64,000 nucleotides of DNA from Portulaca oleracea (GCA_029582165.1 CM055875.1:27974644-28038643), one strand, 5' to 3'. Positions 10,950 through 23,744 are shown, numbered from the stretch's first letter. Notes: generated from the sequence alone by a model not told the origin. Translations and numbers: made by a program.

Positions 10950-13900
10950 ATGACGGAGGAGATGAAGCAGCAAGAAGGTGGGGGTGACTCTATCCCTGAC
11001 CCGAACCCGAACCCGAACCCGAACCCATGTCCCATCTGTCTTGGGTTCATCACCCATGATGCCTATTTGGATCGGTGCTTCCGTATGCCTCCCTCTTCTT
11101 CCTTTCTCTCTCTCTAATTTTGTTGACCTTATTTAATTAGGGTTTTACATTTTTTACTGATTCTACGACATCTGATTACCAAGACTGCGTGTTTAAGGCA
11201 TTCGAGAAACCGTACTTTGTTGTAGGGATTACTAAGCTAATTAATTAGCTCCATTCTCATGCTCATTCTGAGGTTTCTAAGCTCTAAACTACTGGTCGTG
11301 TTCATAATTATAGCAACGAGCTAAATTGGTCCGTACTGTGATTGCAGATAGGTATTGCTACCAATGCATTGTTCGTTGGACTGAGGTGGTTTCTAGCCGC
11401 TCTTCTTCTTCTCGTAAGCCAACCTCTGTCAAGTGCCCTTTATGCAAGGTCGTTTTTGTTTACTGCACTTTTTATCTGCAGAATGCTTAATTGTTGAATT
11501 CTAGTCATCTCATGCATTTAGGACTCTCCTCTCCTATCCTATTGATTGTCAATGGGGCATGATCATATTATCATTTTAGGGTGGTGTTTCATTGTGGAAT
11601 GCGTTTTTGCAAAGAAACATTTTGTGGGTCTTGTCGAATAATAGTCTCTCCACAAACAGCCATGCTTACCAAGATAAGGCTTCTTACATCTGGGTGTCTC
11701 CAAACCCCACGAAAGCAGGGCCACATTGGAAGTTCTTTTGCTTCATTGTGTGATGTTGGTCTCTTTAGATTCGAGTCGCAATTTTCTGTGCTTATTCACA
11801 TGCCAAGAACTATATCTTTATCGGGTTTTTTTTTTTTTTTCTTGAACTGTCTTCGTGTTTCACTTTAAGCTGTATTAAAATGCTGAAGAGTGTATTTGAT
11901 TGTGACTTATTCTCACTGAAAGGACTGTAAGGTTAGAGGTTGATTAGAATTTGTTTTACTGCATTCATCAGCAAAACTATAGAATACATGCAAAAAACTT
12001 TCATTTGCATACCCTTTAATAAATTTGATGATACCAAGACAGGTGTAGAGAAATGGTATGGGTCAGTAACCTGGATCCTATAAAGGTCATGTTCTGAGTG
12101 TAACTTGTATGAATCTTATTTTTTTTTCATGTTTTTCTAACAAAGTAAACACCATAATGTCTGGAAACTCTTATTCTGTCTGCAATGTATGAGTTGCATA
12201 AAGAGTCCTGCTTGATTTGTTTTTGTATGCCAGGCTGAAGAAAAGGGGAGAGACAGTATTCAGGGCTAGTTGATTCTATATTTCTATATCTAATCTTAAG
12301 TAATCTCTTGGAATCTACTTAGTTCACATCTATGGGCTAGATTGCGAGTTCGGTGTGGTTTTTAGTTCTGTATTCTTGAATTTGACTGCGATGTGTAGCA
12401 GAGAGTTTGCGAAAAGATTACAATGAACATCAGAAAATCAAGCTCTTTTGTCTTCTAGCAGTAAAATAGTTATCTTTATATGTTTACTGAGTCCTTGGAT
12501 TCATTTTTGTCGCAATTTGTTTTCCTAATTCTGCTGTTTACTTTCCTCTTAATTTGTTAAATATTCAATCTTCAGACAGAGAACTCTTCAATCATCTATG
12601 GATATGATGGGTGCACATTTCAACGGCATTTTATAAACCAGAATAACAGCAACAGGTATTGGAGATAATTTCTCTTTCCTTTGATAGCACGTATAATTCT
12701 GGGAAAATTGTGTGAAACTTCATCTGAGTTTCAATTCTTTTGCAGTGCCTTCTTCACACAAACTCACAAGTACAGATTACAATGCTACTATACTGAGCCT
12801 GGTCTTTTACGTGACACATTTAATGTGGCGCGTTATTGGAAAACCCGCAGATATCTTCAGCCCAGCAGCTGGCTGGAGACCTGGTTAACCAGAGAGCTGC
12901 AAGCTCTGACGCAGGTGTGTGTGTGTATGTCTCTACACTCTGTATTCTCTATCTAATGTGTATTATTTGGAGTTCAGTAATCGCAGTATCTATTTTTACT
13001 CCTATGCATTTCGTTACTATCTCTCTTTGGAAGGATTCTATGTAGACTAATGACCATAAACAATGTCCTTATGACATGTGTATTAACCAGAAACTATGTT
13101 ACTCAAAACTCTTCTGTTCGCCTCAAAAGTGCTCATGTTGGTGTTCAATAGACCATGTATAGGAATACTTAGCAATTCATTTCTGAGCAACATATACCAC
13201 TAGGCCTCGACCAGCATCTTTCTGTAGGACCCTGTCTGCTTTTCAATGTAAACAATTTTTATGAATGTGCTGGTATATCGCAGTTGAATAAAGGTCATGC
13301 AACTGGCTGTGCCTTGTAGGAAGAAGACGTGGATATCATTATGCATCACATACATGGGGTGATTGTGTCATTCTCAAGAAGGTAACCTTGCAGCAATCAT
13401 TAAAATTGATGTTTGATCATGTACTTTTAGCTGAATTCATGTAGTGTAAACAACTATAGGACTTTGTTGACAGGACTATACTTTTCACCACTCGACTCTT
13501 GTTAGAAACTCAAATAATTCACTGTAGGCTTGGATGCTTGACTCTTCCTTTTATATCAACAAACATGGAGGCTTATCAAAATGGGCAGTGTGAGACCCTC
13601 CTCAGAAACCACCTCTCTTACCACAAGAGTCAGTCTACTCGATATACCTTGTTTAGGACTTTTTTTTGGGGGGGGGGGGGGGTGGGGGGTTTACTCTAGA
13701 TGCTCATGCTTGCTTCTTTGGCCAATAAGGCACCTCGATTTTGAGTCAGACTTGTTGCCACCAATTACAATGAGTGCTATGTGTTGGCTTTGTGAGCAGG
13801 CTAATCAATTTGCATGGAATTTTTTCAGACATGATCCCAAAGGGTCAGCATATGCACCTGAACAAAAGCAAAAAGAGTTCAAATCTGCAGTGGGTAATGC

Positions 13901-14147
13901 TGCAAGGCCTTTTCTGATGGCAAGAACAGAGCGATTTGTAGATGAGGTGGAGCTCTTTCTGGCCTCCGGCTTGACCGTCGAGGCCTACGACAGAGCTTAC
14001 AGGAGGTGCCTGGGTTGGCTAAATGCAAATGAAGTCTCAAAAGATGCAGATACAACTTCGAGTGACCACGAACCAATATCACCCTATCTCCATTTCCTTG
14101 ATGATGATGCTGAAGACACCAACTGGGCACAAGACATACATGAATAA
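10950..14147 (+). CDS. TOPORS-like RING-type E3 ubiquitin ligase, six exons
   Basis: Exons read as 10950-11082, 11348-11448, 12576-12655, 12746-12914, 13320-13381 and 13829-14147; all junctions are GT/AG and the phases join. The N-terminus has a DPNPNPNPNP stretch from a CCGAAC hexamer repeat, then an interrupted RING finger split by intron 1: CPICLG, DRCFHRYCYQC and VKCPLC, giving the zinc-binding Cys/His set. Downstream comes the helical region with YGYDGCTFQRHF, WLTRELQALTQEEDVDIIMH and, in the last exon, RPFLMARTERFVDEVELFLA. The layout (N-terminal RING plus this conserved tail) resembles plant TOPORS-like ligases, which transfer ubiquitin or SUMO to nuclear proteins; the substrate cannot be told. 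For exon 6 the acceptor at 13828 is chosen because only it restores the frame. Intron 5 holds a T8/G14 homopolymer junction. Confidence 0.85.
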
Positions 14148-15800
14148 CATGCAGAGTAAAGCATCTATGTGAGCATTACAGGAGCAGAGCTGCATTTATG
14201 TTAAACATCCAAATTCTAGGTGACAAATCAAAACCCCAAACTGAGTAGGATGTCAGTTATGAATTTTTTTTTAAAAAAAAACAAATTCATGATTCGGAGT
14301 TGTATACTAATAATGTTAAATTGTCACATGACTCGCATCATATATTCATGTTGCATATTATATCTTAAGAGATTTTGAATTGATCATTCATAAGTACAGT
14401 CAATTTTTTTTTCTCACTTTTGCAACGTTTATCATCCAACTACAATCTTTTGTGATGAGCACACAAGTGTGTCCTTTTGAAGGTAAAGTTAAGTTCGGTA
14501 AATTTTGATTGAGAAAGTTCCACTTCCAAACCAACGTGTAAAGTTTGAAAATTTTTCAAAATATATAACAAATATATCCGCTTTTTAAAAATCTTTTTAC
14601 GTTATTGTAAAGCTTGTCCAACTAAAGTTTACCATGCCTACTTACTCATTTCAGTCAATTCATTGTCATCCCATTTTATTCCTTATTTGTTATTGGTGGA
14701 ACTTATTTTGGACCTCTAAATCATTCTGAAATGGAATCACATCTCGCATCTTTTCTTATTTGTTATTGGTGGAAAATTTATTTTTCTATTTTCATTTAAC
14801 TTCAAAAATAGATGTTGTGTGTAGTAAATTAAGATAATGACAAATATTTTATTTAAGATCCAATTCATAATTCCTTTTATTGTGGTGAAGGAAGAATTGA
14901 GTTCCAAAAAAATTTTAAAATAAGATAATGTGGCAAGATGGATACCCACTTTTTTTTTATTATTGAAAGCCAAAAGAGACAGCAACAACACTGCGAAAAT
15001 GCAGAGAAAAGTACAGCTAAAGGACAACAACCAACAAGAAGCCACACGGCCAAACCAAAGACAAACAACATAAAAAATACAAAAATTATGCTTTAAGTGC
15101 TTACCTTAATGCATTCAACGTTCCAACCTTCTTCTATACTGCAAATTGTTGCATTGATTTACTTGGGTCCCGTTCTAGATGCAAGACGCAAGTCTCTTTT
15201 GGGACCTCCTTCATACAATTAACAATTTAAAATTAAAAAGAAAGGTTATTTTATAGTTTAAGATTAATATCTTACGTATGTGTTATTTGTGGGTTATTTA
15301 CAGTTTTTTTTAATCAAATTTAACCTAATCAAAATATATCCATTTATTTTATTAAAATTTGTAAAATTTAACAACATTATTATCATATTCTATGATAGTG
15401 ATCGATTTGTATTCCTCATTTTTCTCATAGTGGATTATTTTTGGCCGGCGCCATCCGTGGATTTTTCTTCGGTTTCTCACATAAATCTGGTGCTCGTTTT
15501 ATCACTTAATTTTTGTTCTAAATTTTGTTGTAATCTCCGTCATTTCATTTGTTTTCATTGTAACTGCAAACCGCAGTTATTTTCTATGAAAATCTTCACA
15601 TCAACTTTTGACAATGTCAAAATCTAAAATATAAAACACTGTGATCCAATTTTCCTTATATTTATAAAAAAAATTACTGCGATTCGTTTCATCTACAATA
15701 AATATACACAAATGAAAATTTGCTTAAAAGAATTTTGTCCAAATTCCAAACTATGGCCCATCATCTCTATCCATCGACGACCATGATATTGTCATATTGA
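14148..15800. other. AT-rich intergenic region, no gene recognised
   Basis: It includes the 3' untranslated region of the upstream RING gene. ORFs here are low-complexity and hydrophobic by composition only. No terminal repeats or RNA gene were found before the MITE at 15801. Confidence 0.5.
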
Positions 15801-16469
15801 GAGTTAAATCATTTATATGCCACACAATTTTTAATTTTTGTAAATTTTTCCACACAATTTTTAAATTTTTTAAATATGTCACATAACTTTAAAAACTTAT
15901 CAAAAATGTCACCTAACTTTTAAATTTGTCAAATATGTCACATAACTCTGAAAACTTGTCAAAAGATGCCACATAGCTTTAAAAAATTATCAAAAATGTC
16001 ATTGAATGAGATTTTGATCTATTATAACAAGTAAAATTTATTTATATTTATATTTTTTAAATTTAGAATAGTGAAAAATAGAAGAAAAAGAACCTAATAT
16101 ATAAATATAATTTTATTTTATGGTGTTGAAGAGGAATAAGAAGAATTATGAGATAGGGGGATATGTTAGTTGAATTTTGATTAATATATTGTCTTTTTTT
16201 CTTTTATTTCTATCTATTTTAAGTTTAAAAAATAAAATGAATATAAATTTTACTTGTTATAATAGATCAAAGTATCATTGGGTGACGTTTATGATAATAT
16301 TTCAAAGTTGGTGGCATTAATGAGAAGTTTTCAAAGTTATGTGACATTTAAAAGTTAGATAGCATTTTTGACAAATTTTCAAAGTTACGTAGCATATTTG
16401 ACAAATTTAAAAGTTGTGTGACAAAATTGATAAAAATTAAAAGTTGTGTGCATAGAAATGATTTAACTC
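15801..16469. mobile_element. Foldback MULE-type MITE, 669 bp, 10-bp TSD
   Basis: The ends GAGTTAAATCATTTATATGC and its complement at 16450-16469 open long inverted arms of roughly 240 bp built from a recurring TGTCACATAACTTTAAAAACTT-like unit. Flanks GTCATATTGA (15791-15800) and GTGGTATTGA (16470-16479) form a 10-bp TSD with two mismatches, the size made by Mutator-like transposases. The centre is AT-rich and non-coding. The element lies about 370 bp upstream of the mevalonate kinase start codon. Confidence 0.75.
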
Positions 16470-16838
16470 GTGGTATTGATGGTGGGTGAATGGATATGAA
16501 TTCTAATGTAATAATGAGGAGAAGGACAATTTAGGAATGTAGGAGCAAAAATGGAATTGTGGTGAAGGACACGTACTGACTTGATTTTGTTTTTGAGCTT
16601 TCAGAAGGGTATACTGATGAACACACGCGAGCTGTAGCTGTGGACTGTGGTACCTTTCTAGAAAATTAAGAAACAATTGGACAAATTGGACATCACATTC
16701 AGGCATTCATTCACTCACTCGATTTCCCCGCCCTCTCTCTTAGTCTTTCTCATAGTCGCCTCTTTGACTGTACCCTGATCCACTTGAGAAAGTAATCAAA
16801 TCCGCTGAATTAAACTCTCTCTCAGATCATAGTCATCA

Positions 16839-19800
16839 ATGGAGGTGACAGCCAGAGCACCCGGGAAGATCATCCTTTCCGGCGAACACGCCGTCGTTCA
16901 TGGCTCCACCGCCGTCGCTGCCTCCATCAACCTCCGCACTTCTGTCTCCCTCCGCTTTTCTTCCCGTAACTTCCTCTTTCTTCCATTTATTCTATCAAAC
17001 ATTCCTTTTTTAAGCTTTCACAAAATTCATATGTTTCGCCTTGTTGCGGATTGCACTATGAGGTATAACTTGATCAATGTGGAAGGAAGAAGGGTTTTAG
17101 TGGTGGAGTTTGGCTGGAATTACTGCTAATTTCATAAACTTGTTCCAATGTTTCGGGAAAATGGACAATAATTATTCTTAATATCATTCAACTTTTCCTG
17201 AAGAATCGTTTCATTTGTTTGTCTCCACACAGATAATTTGCATCCTGAAGAATTGTTTATATCAATTCAATACAATTTGCAGATGACAATGTTGCTTGCA
17301 TACCGGCACATTTGCTCTACTTTAATGGCAAGCTATGTCAATCTATCATCACTGAAATGAATTTGATTAAATTGGGTCACTTACTTAACAAGTTTGCATA
17401 GACATTAGACACCTTAGCCTTTTATCTGCTAACCATTGGGTTGGAATGTGGCTACACATTTGTGATTTTTCAACTAGCTTTGATTGAAACTGTTTCCCTT
17501 TCTTGATATAGATGATGATGACGATACATTAAAGTTGGAGCTCAAGGACACAAACCTAAGCTTTTCGTGGTCCGTAGGGAGAATTAAAGAAGTACTTCCT
17601 GGATTTGAATGTCCTACTCCGTCAACACCAAAATCTTGCTCAACGGATTCACTTAGGTGTCTAGCTATTCTTGTTGATGAGCAAATGTTTCCAGAGGCAA
17701 AAATTGCGCTCGCTTCTGGAGTGTCTGCCTTTCTCTGGCTATACGTCAATATCCAAGGGTCTGTCTCTATGGTCTCAGAAATACCCTTTCTTACTACTAA
17801 GTCATGTCATAGAATAACATGGGTTATATGATTCTTTTCTCTTCTTAGTTTCATTTGCATTTTTCAGTCAATTCTTCTTGATGCCCATAAATAATGCTCA
17901 TTCAGTATTAGTAGCTACCTCAAGGGACTTCTTTGGTTTCTAATTGGTTCATTCGACAAATCAGGTACAAACCAGCTACAGTGACTGTGACTTCTGAGCT
18001 TCCTGCAGGTTCAGGATTGGGTTCATCAGCTGCATTTTGTGGGTCTATGTCAGGTGCCTTGCTTGCATTGTCATCATATGGCGGTCTTGATCACAACCAG
18101 CAAGGTTGGATAATGTTTGAGGAAAGTCGGCTTGAATTGGTAAATAAATGGGCTTTTGAAGGAGAAAAGATCATTCATGGGAAGGCATCTGGAATTGACA
18201 ACACAGTGAGCACCTATGGTATGCCATATGATTTGTGGTGTCTTAGGATATCAATTCATCTGTGCCTCTTAATTTTACCTAGTGATGCATCCTTGATGAC
18301 TTGTGCCCGAAGCCTTTTTTGTTTGTGTGTGTGTTTTGTGGGGATGGGGATGGGGATCGGGAGGATAAGGCGATGACGTAGCCCATGGTTCTACAAACAC
18401 TTGCTGGATGGCGTGGTCCTAACTCCACAATGCAGATTGCTAACTTTCGAAAAGTTTTAGTTTAATTTAAGCTTTGGATCACTTGTTCCCAGAGTGCAGA
18501 TCATTGGGGTATTGAGTTTCATAGATATGGAGCTTAAAATTCAACTGATAGAATTGTGGCCTAATTGAACTCCAATTGTGTTTTCATGGGATAAGGATCA
18601 TAGTGTTTACATGGGATAAGAATCAATACCAAAAGTAGTGATACCAAAAAACTATTTCCACGAAACATAGGGTATCTCAGTGTAATGTTTTGTCTATCCA
18701 CTGTGTATCTTCCTTCTTTGCGCTTAGCTTTTCTCTCACCAACATGAACATGCTTCCTCTTAGGTAACTTGGCCCAAAAGGCCACTCCTATAATGTCATT
18801 GCCACTTAGAAAGTTGCCAATCATGAATACTTGTGTCTGCAGAAAGCATTTGTGCTCGTTGCCACATCACATTTGTTTCATCTTGCACAAAAGCCTGTGT
18901 TTCTTTTCTTGAATGCATGTTGAAAGCTGAGAGTGCCAGAGGCAACTTATGAAGGTTTATCTGGTTGTGTACGACTTGACTGGGTTATGCAACAGGAAAT
19001 TTGATACAGTTCAAATCGGGTAAAATCACACGGCTCAAGTCAAATCTGCCCATAAAAATGCTGATAACGAATACCAAGGTTGGCAGAAACACGAAAGCAT
19101 TAGTTGCAGGAGTCTCAGAGAGGACACTGCGCCACCCGGATGCGATGGCTTCTGTCTTCAATGCTGTTGACTCTATTAGCAAGGAGTTGGGTTCTATCAT
19201 CCAAACCCCGGCTGCTGATGATATCACGATCACAGAAAAGGAAGAAAAGCTGGAAGAGCTGATGGAAATGAACCAAGGCCTTCTTCAATGCATGGGCGTG
19301 AGCCATGCTTCAATTGAAACCGTTCTTCAGACTACACTAAAATACAAGTTATCATCTAAGCTGACAGGAGCTGGTGGAGGCGGCTGTGTACTGACGCTAC
19401 TGCCGACACGTATCCTTTATTCCTTTCCTTCCAACTTACGCTTTTAATTTTAATCAGTAGTCATTATTAACGTTGTTAGAATTGGGATCTTAACTCGGAT
19501 TCACGGAGTAGTTAGAATCGGAATTAACCCACGTAGGATTAGGGATTGGAATGTAGATAGTAGAATCGCATTAAGAATTTATCACAAAATTGTAGGATCG
19601 TAGATAAGGATCGAGATTTTAATAACTATCATCATACTGCAAAATACTCTGATGTGAATATATCCATATTCACGTCTGTTGGTGTACTGTCTCCTGCGCC
19701 TTACTGAAGTGTCACTTGACAAAATTCTATTGTTATCCATGTTTACGCTTGTCAAGGGTTACAACTAAAATTATATGCAGTAGCACCTCCCCAGTCCCCA

Positions 19801-20108
19801 GACTGCACACTTTGGTGGGATCAACGATGTGTTGGTAATCTTGTTGGTTGATCCTGCCAAAGTGCTGCCACCACCAAATTCTAACACAATTTGAGCTGAC
19901 AGAAAACATGTGCAAGATAAGTGCATAGCTACACTTTCTTAAGTCTGTGAACTGATTGTGAATTGAACCATTTCCTTGACCATGTCATTCAGTTCTGTCA
20001 AATGTGGTAGTTGATAAAGTAGTTGAAGAGCTAGAATCCTACGGATTTGAATGCTTCAGCACTACGATCGGTGGGAATGGTGTGGAGATATGCTTCAATC
20101 CTGAATGA
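16839..20108 (+). CDS. MVK: Mevalonate kinase, five exons
   Basis: Exons read as 16839-16965, 17512-17758, 17965-18218, 18996-19409 and 19993-20108, giving 385 residues, close to the usual plant length. The enzyme phosphorylates mevalonate with ATP to 5-phosphomevalonate in the cytosolic isoprenoid pathway. GHMP-kinase motifs are intact and in order: PGKIILSGEHAVVHG near the N-terminus, the ATP-binding loop ELPAGSGLGSSAA, GKASGIDN with the catalytic Asp, and KLTGAGGGGC near the C-terminus. The start ATG is directly followed by the conserved VTARAPGKIILSG. Splicing phases (1, 2, 1, 1) all rejoin. Intron 4 carries a MITE-like element. The gene converges on the SDR gene, about 980 bp apart. It looks intact and functional. 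Confidence 0.95.
19470..19630 (-). mobile_element. Short MITE-like element, copy B, in MVK intron 4
   Basis: Reverse-complemented, this 161-bp stretch aligns along its whole length with 502-664, sharing ATAGTTATTAAAATC at one end and the blocks ATCTACGATCCTAC, GCGATTCTACTATCTA and CCTACGTGGGTTAATTC. The opposite ends are imperfect inverted repeats. It lies between exons 4 and 5 of mevalonate kinase, away from the splice sites. Confidence 0.7.
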
Positions 20109-21091
20109 AATCCTGTAAAGCTGTTGTAAGTCTCGGCTCTGTTGTCACTAAATGATTCCTCAACGTACTAGCCTCAAGTTTCAAATCCTCTGTACTATAT
20201 CTTTTTGTACATTCATTCAGAATTGTATTTGAATCCTTGAGTAACTTTGATGGACTAATAAAACTAAGATTTTGGTTATATATGAGATAATTAAATACTG
20301 CTTTATGGTACATTTCCTGATTGCTGGCATTTAGTATTTCCTTTTTGCACTGAGTCCTGAAGCGTGTTTCAGTTTGCTTATCTCATCATGCAATATATCC
20401 TTCAATATAGGCGCTTTTCACATATGTTGATTTGAACTTTAGTTTAATATGCTTTAGTCTAACTCACTTATCGTTGTTATTGATACCTTCATTTGAAGAT
20501 CGTTTTGATCTGGTCTTTTATGGAGGAGCTCCTGGCTTTGGAGAGTTGGGGAGCTTTATGATGCCTGTCATCTTATTTCTTTACATGATGATTAAGAACA
20601 GTCGAGAGAAGTCTTAAGTTGGAGTGTTTAGCATGAATCTGAGCTTTGCTGATCAAGTAGAATCAATTTGGTACTAAGTACTTGCAGCCTTGGTTTGGGA
20701 GTGGATGGCTCAGTGCTGCTTGGTAGTTTTTTTTTTTTTTTTCACGTACATGCTGGTAGAAAATAAAATGAGCTAACGTTTTGTTATATCCACAAGATCA
20801 AAAACATCAGTTTTATTCTCTCCAGTACTTCTTTTACACAGTTTCAGGGGGTGGTCCTACGCCACCCAAAAAAAAAAAAGGGGAGATAAAAGGAAAGCGA
20901 CCTTACTTATCTTCTCCATTCACATCTTTTCCATACACAAAATACATCACAACTTCTCCGTACACAAAACATCAAAACATGTCAGAGAGACCCACAAGTC
21001 CAAACCCCCTCTTCTTGCCCCCATTTATCCTGACATATGCTCAGTTTCTTACACAGAAACAAAATGGAGCCCTGTTGATGAAGCAAGTCTT
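20109..21091. other. Convergent intergenic region between MVK and the SDR gene
   Basis: This holds the 3' ends of two convergent genes. AATAAA-like words for the plus-strand transcript occur near 20258 and 20763. Apart from poly-T and poly-A runs at 20728 and 20868, no further feature is recognised. Confidence 0.5.
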
Positions 21092-22516
21092 TCAACCATT
21101 GACAATAGTTCCACCTACATTTGCAAAAACAGAACAAAAATGAGTTGACAAGAAAGCTGAGGTGAAAGGCTAAAACAAGCATCGGGAGAGTACTGACCGT
21201 TAGGGTGGATGACTTGACCAGTGATGTAGGAAGAGTCGGCATTGCAAGCAAGGAAAACATAAGAAGGAGCAATCTCGCTAGGCTGGCCTGCCCTCTTCAT
21301 GGGCACCTGTGATCCAAAGCTCTGAACCTCTTCCTCTTTGAAGGACGCCGGAATCAATGGGGTCCACACCGGACCCGGTGCAACCCCATTCACCCTTATA
21401 CCTTTCTCCACCAGCTGAAGGGCTAAGCCCCTTGTGAAGGCCACAATGGCTCCTTTGGTGGATGTGTAGTCCAGTAACTTGGGGTTGCCTTTGTACGCTG
21501 TTACTGATGTTGTGTTGATGATGCTGCCCCCTTCCCTCATATGCTTCAGAGCATGCCTGTAAAAAGCAGTATTCTGTGTTACCAAATTACTCTACACATG
21601 ACATAAGTAGAAGTTATTTGATTGATGGGTTTGCTGACCTTGCCATAAAGAAGTAAGCGAAGATGTTGGTCCTAAAGACCCTCTCAAGCCTCTGCTCATC
21701 AATGTCCTCCACAGTGCTACACTCGTACTGCTCAGCAGCATTGTTGACCAGGATGTCAATGTGACCAAACGCATTGACCACCTCGTCAACGACCCTCTTG
21801 CAGTTGTCATCAAAGCCCAAGTCGGTGGGGATGGCAATTGGGTCCTTGGCATCTGACCCTTTGGCACTCTTGAGCAGCTGAATGGTGTCATGGGCATCCT
21901 TGTCTTCCTGACCCTTGACATAGGTGAAGGCCACGGTTGCACCCTCTTGTGCAAAGCAGTGGCACACTGCCCTCCCTATTCCCGAGTCTCCCCCTGTCAC
22001 CAGGGCTACTTTTCCCTGCCATTATGGGATTCATTCATAACATTCCTAAGTATCAATCAAACTTTCAACTTTTACATGAAGTTATATACCAAATCCTTGC
22101 TTTAACTTACCCAATCTTACCTTATCCCTCAAAAGAAGATGCCCGAGAACTTGAATTGTGTCTAAACATTAAAAAAGAGGCGAGAGCAGAGGTGTTGGTT
22201 GAATGGAAGAGATTGTTACCTGGAGTTTGTTGGCAGGCTTGTATTGATGATGAGTAGCTTGAGGGGAAGGATCCATGACATGCTCCTTCCCAGGCTGCCT
22301 CTTTTGTACTTGAGGTGGAAACTGATCTCCTCCAGACGCCATGAATCTTACTCTTACCTGCTGCTGATTCTGATTCTGATTCTGATTCTGGTGTTCTAAC
22401 AATCCTCTTCCTGGAAAAGCTCTACCTACGGCGGCACTCACGGTGGAAGCGGCTGAAAGAGCCCTGGAAGATGCAACTATACGTAATAGCATAACACATG
22501 CACTCACACTGATCAC
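21092..22516 (-). CDS. SDR-family aldehyde reductase / glucose-ribitol dehydrogenase homolog, four exons
   Basis: Minus-strand exons are 22516-22220, 22015-21639, 21556-21198 and 21114-21092; all junctions are GT/AG and the phases join, giving 351 residues from the first ATG. A basic, Ser-rich N-terminus looks like an organelle-targeting peptide, followed by FPPQVQKRQPGKEHVMDPSP, typical of the plant glucose/ribitol dehydrogenase group (which includes chloroplast NADPH-dependent aldehyde reductases). The Rossmann motif TGGDSGIGRA, NNAAEQ, the catalytic Ser in INTTSVTAY and the YTSTK pair (Tyr, Lys) are intact, so it should reduce carbonyls with NAD(P)H. A TATA-like box at 22538-22544 would start transcription at about the first ATG, so Met9 (codon starting at 22492) may be the true start. 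ABRE-like sites lie upstream. Confidence 0.93.
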
Positions 22517-22535
22517 ATTATGGTAACTCCCACGT

Positions 22536-22650
22536 TCATATATATGTACAAGTACTTAGTCGAAAGAGAGATTGAAGGAGGACACGTGGAAGTAGGCATG
22601 GAGAAGTTACGTGTCATGCACTTGTCTGTGCACTTGACCACCTACGTGTG
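22536..22650 (-). promoter_or_regulatory. SDR promoter: TATA box and three ACGTG cores
   Basis: A TATATA run lies at 22538-22544. Upstream (higher coordinates) are CACGTGG at 22583 with an ABRE-type ACGTGTC on the minus strand, TTACGTGTCATG at 22608 and CTACGTGTGC at 22642. ACGTG-core elements bind bZIP factors of the ABA pathway, and homologous SDRs are commonly seed- or drought-induced. Regulation here is inferred from the motifs only. Confidence 0.6.
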
Positions 22651-23140
22651 CTGAGCGTTACAGCACAATCATCCCCTGGATTTTCCGGATCCTCATTCTA
22701 CCAGGGCCTTGTCCATCCCCCCGGCTAACTTCTTGGAACTCGGTTCTTATTGGAGTCATCTCCTTTGCTTCCTTTGCTTGGTTATCCCGTCTTTATTAAA
22801 ACAAAATTCTAAAATGTAACAGCAATAGGAGCATATGCTCTCATTGTAAAAATTTATATTATAAAATATTAATATAAAATAATTAAATATTTGAAAGAGG
22901 TATGAATAGATACAAAAATTTAGGAGCTACGTCAATGTAATATAAATAAATGATTGAAAAGTGTATAAATAAAGAATTTAAAATTAAAAATGAATATATA
23001 GAAAAAATAAATATTTGAAATGTATATCAATATAAAATTGAGAAGTTATAAATAAATTTTAAATATAAAAATATTAATAAATATAAGATACATATTTGAA
23101 AATATATATTTATAACAACAAAAGTATGTGTTCTAAAGAG
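22651..23140. other. AT-rich intergenic stretch
   Basis: After the SDR promoter the sequence becomes very AT-rich (22800-23140) with no ORF, terminal repeat or RNA gene that can be supported. Confidence 0.5.
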
Positions 23141-23150
23141 CACCTAATAA

Positions 23151-23662
23151 GAAGATAATGACATTTACCCTACCTGACATATGCGGAAATAATTTTTGCA
23201 CACCCGACATTTGAGAAATAATTTTCACCTTACCTGACATTTAAGTGGTCGTAAAGTTAAACCACCTAGGATATATTATAATGGTTTTTTGTAGGATTTT
23301 CCAGCAAGTATTAAAAAAATGAATAGGAAGTGACATGTTTACCCTTGCTATTAATTCATAGTATTTTCAATTAAAAATGAAATTACCTATTTGCCCTTAT
23401 AGAAGACGACAATGAGAAGTGGAGTGATATATTTTTTTCTAGATCGACAGTCTTTTCCCCCTTTTCCCACACAAAACAATTGAAGGGTCAGTATTGTCAT
23501 TTCAATCGCAATCTTAATGGCAGTTTGGTACTTTCACATAATTATATAGGGGTATTATTGTATTTTCATATCTCCAATGACAAGTTACCGGAATTTGACA
23601 CAAAAAATCGGGTGTGCAAAAATTATAACCACATATGTCAGGTAGGGTAAATGTAATTATCT
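23151..23662. mobile_element. MULE-type MITE, 512 bp, perfect 10-bp TSD
   Basis: CACCTAATAA occurs exactly at 23141-23150 and 23663-23672. The inner ends match as inverted repeats: ACATTTACCCTACCTGACAT at the left and its complement at the right, continuing through ATAATTTTTGCACACCCGA, about 55 bp in all. The interior is non-coding. A 10-bp TSD with long TIRs fits the Mutator superfamily. Confidence 0.85.
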
Positions 23663-23744
23663 CACCTAATAAATTGTTGCGAAATTCTTCTATATTTTTG
23701 AATCTTGTATTTTGTTATTAATAGGGTTGTATTAGGCCCCGTTC

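Noticed and set aside
13581..14147. Taking the whole 188-codon open frame as the last RING exon
   Set aside because: Only the acceptor at 13828 restores the phase of exon 5; the upstream part of the frame is intron, including a poly-G run.
20781..21143. 120-residue plus-strand ORF
   Set aside because: It overlaps the 3' end of the SDR gene and has low-complexity Lys/Pro content without any motif.
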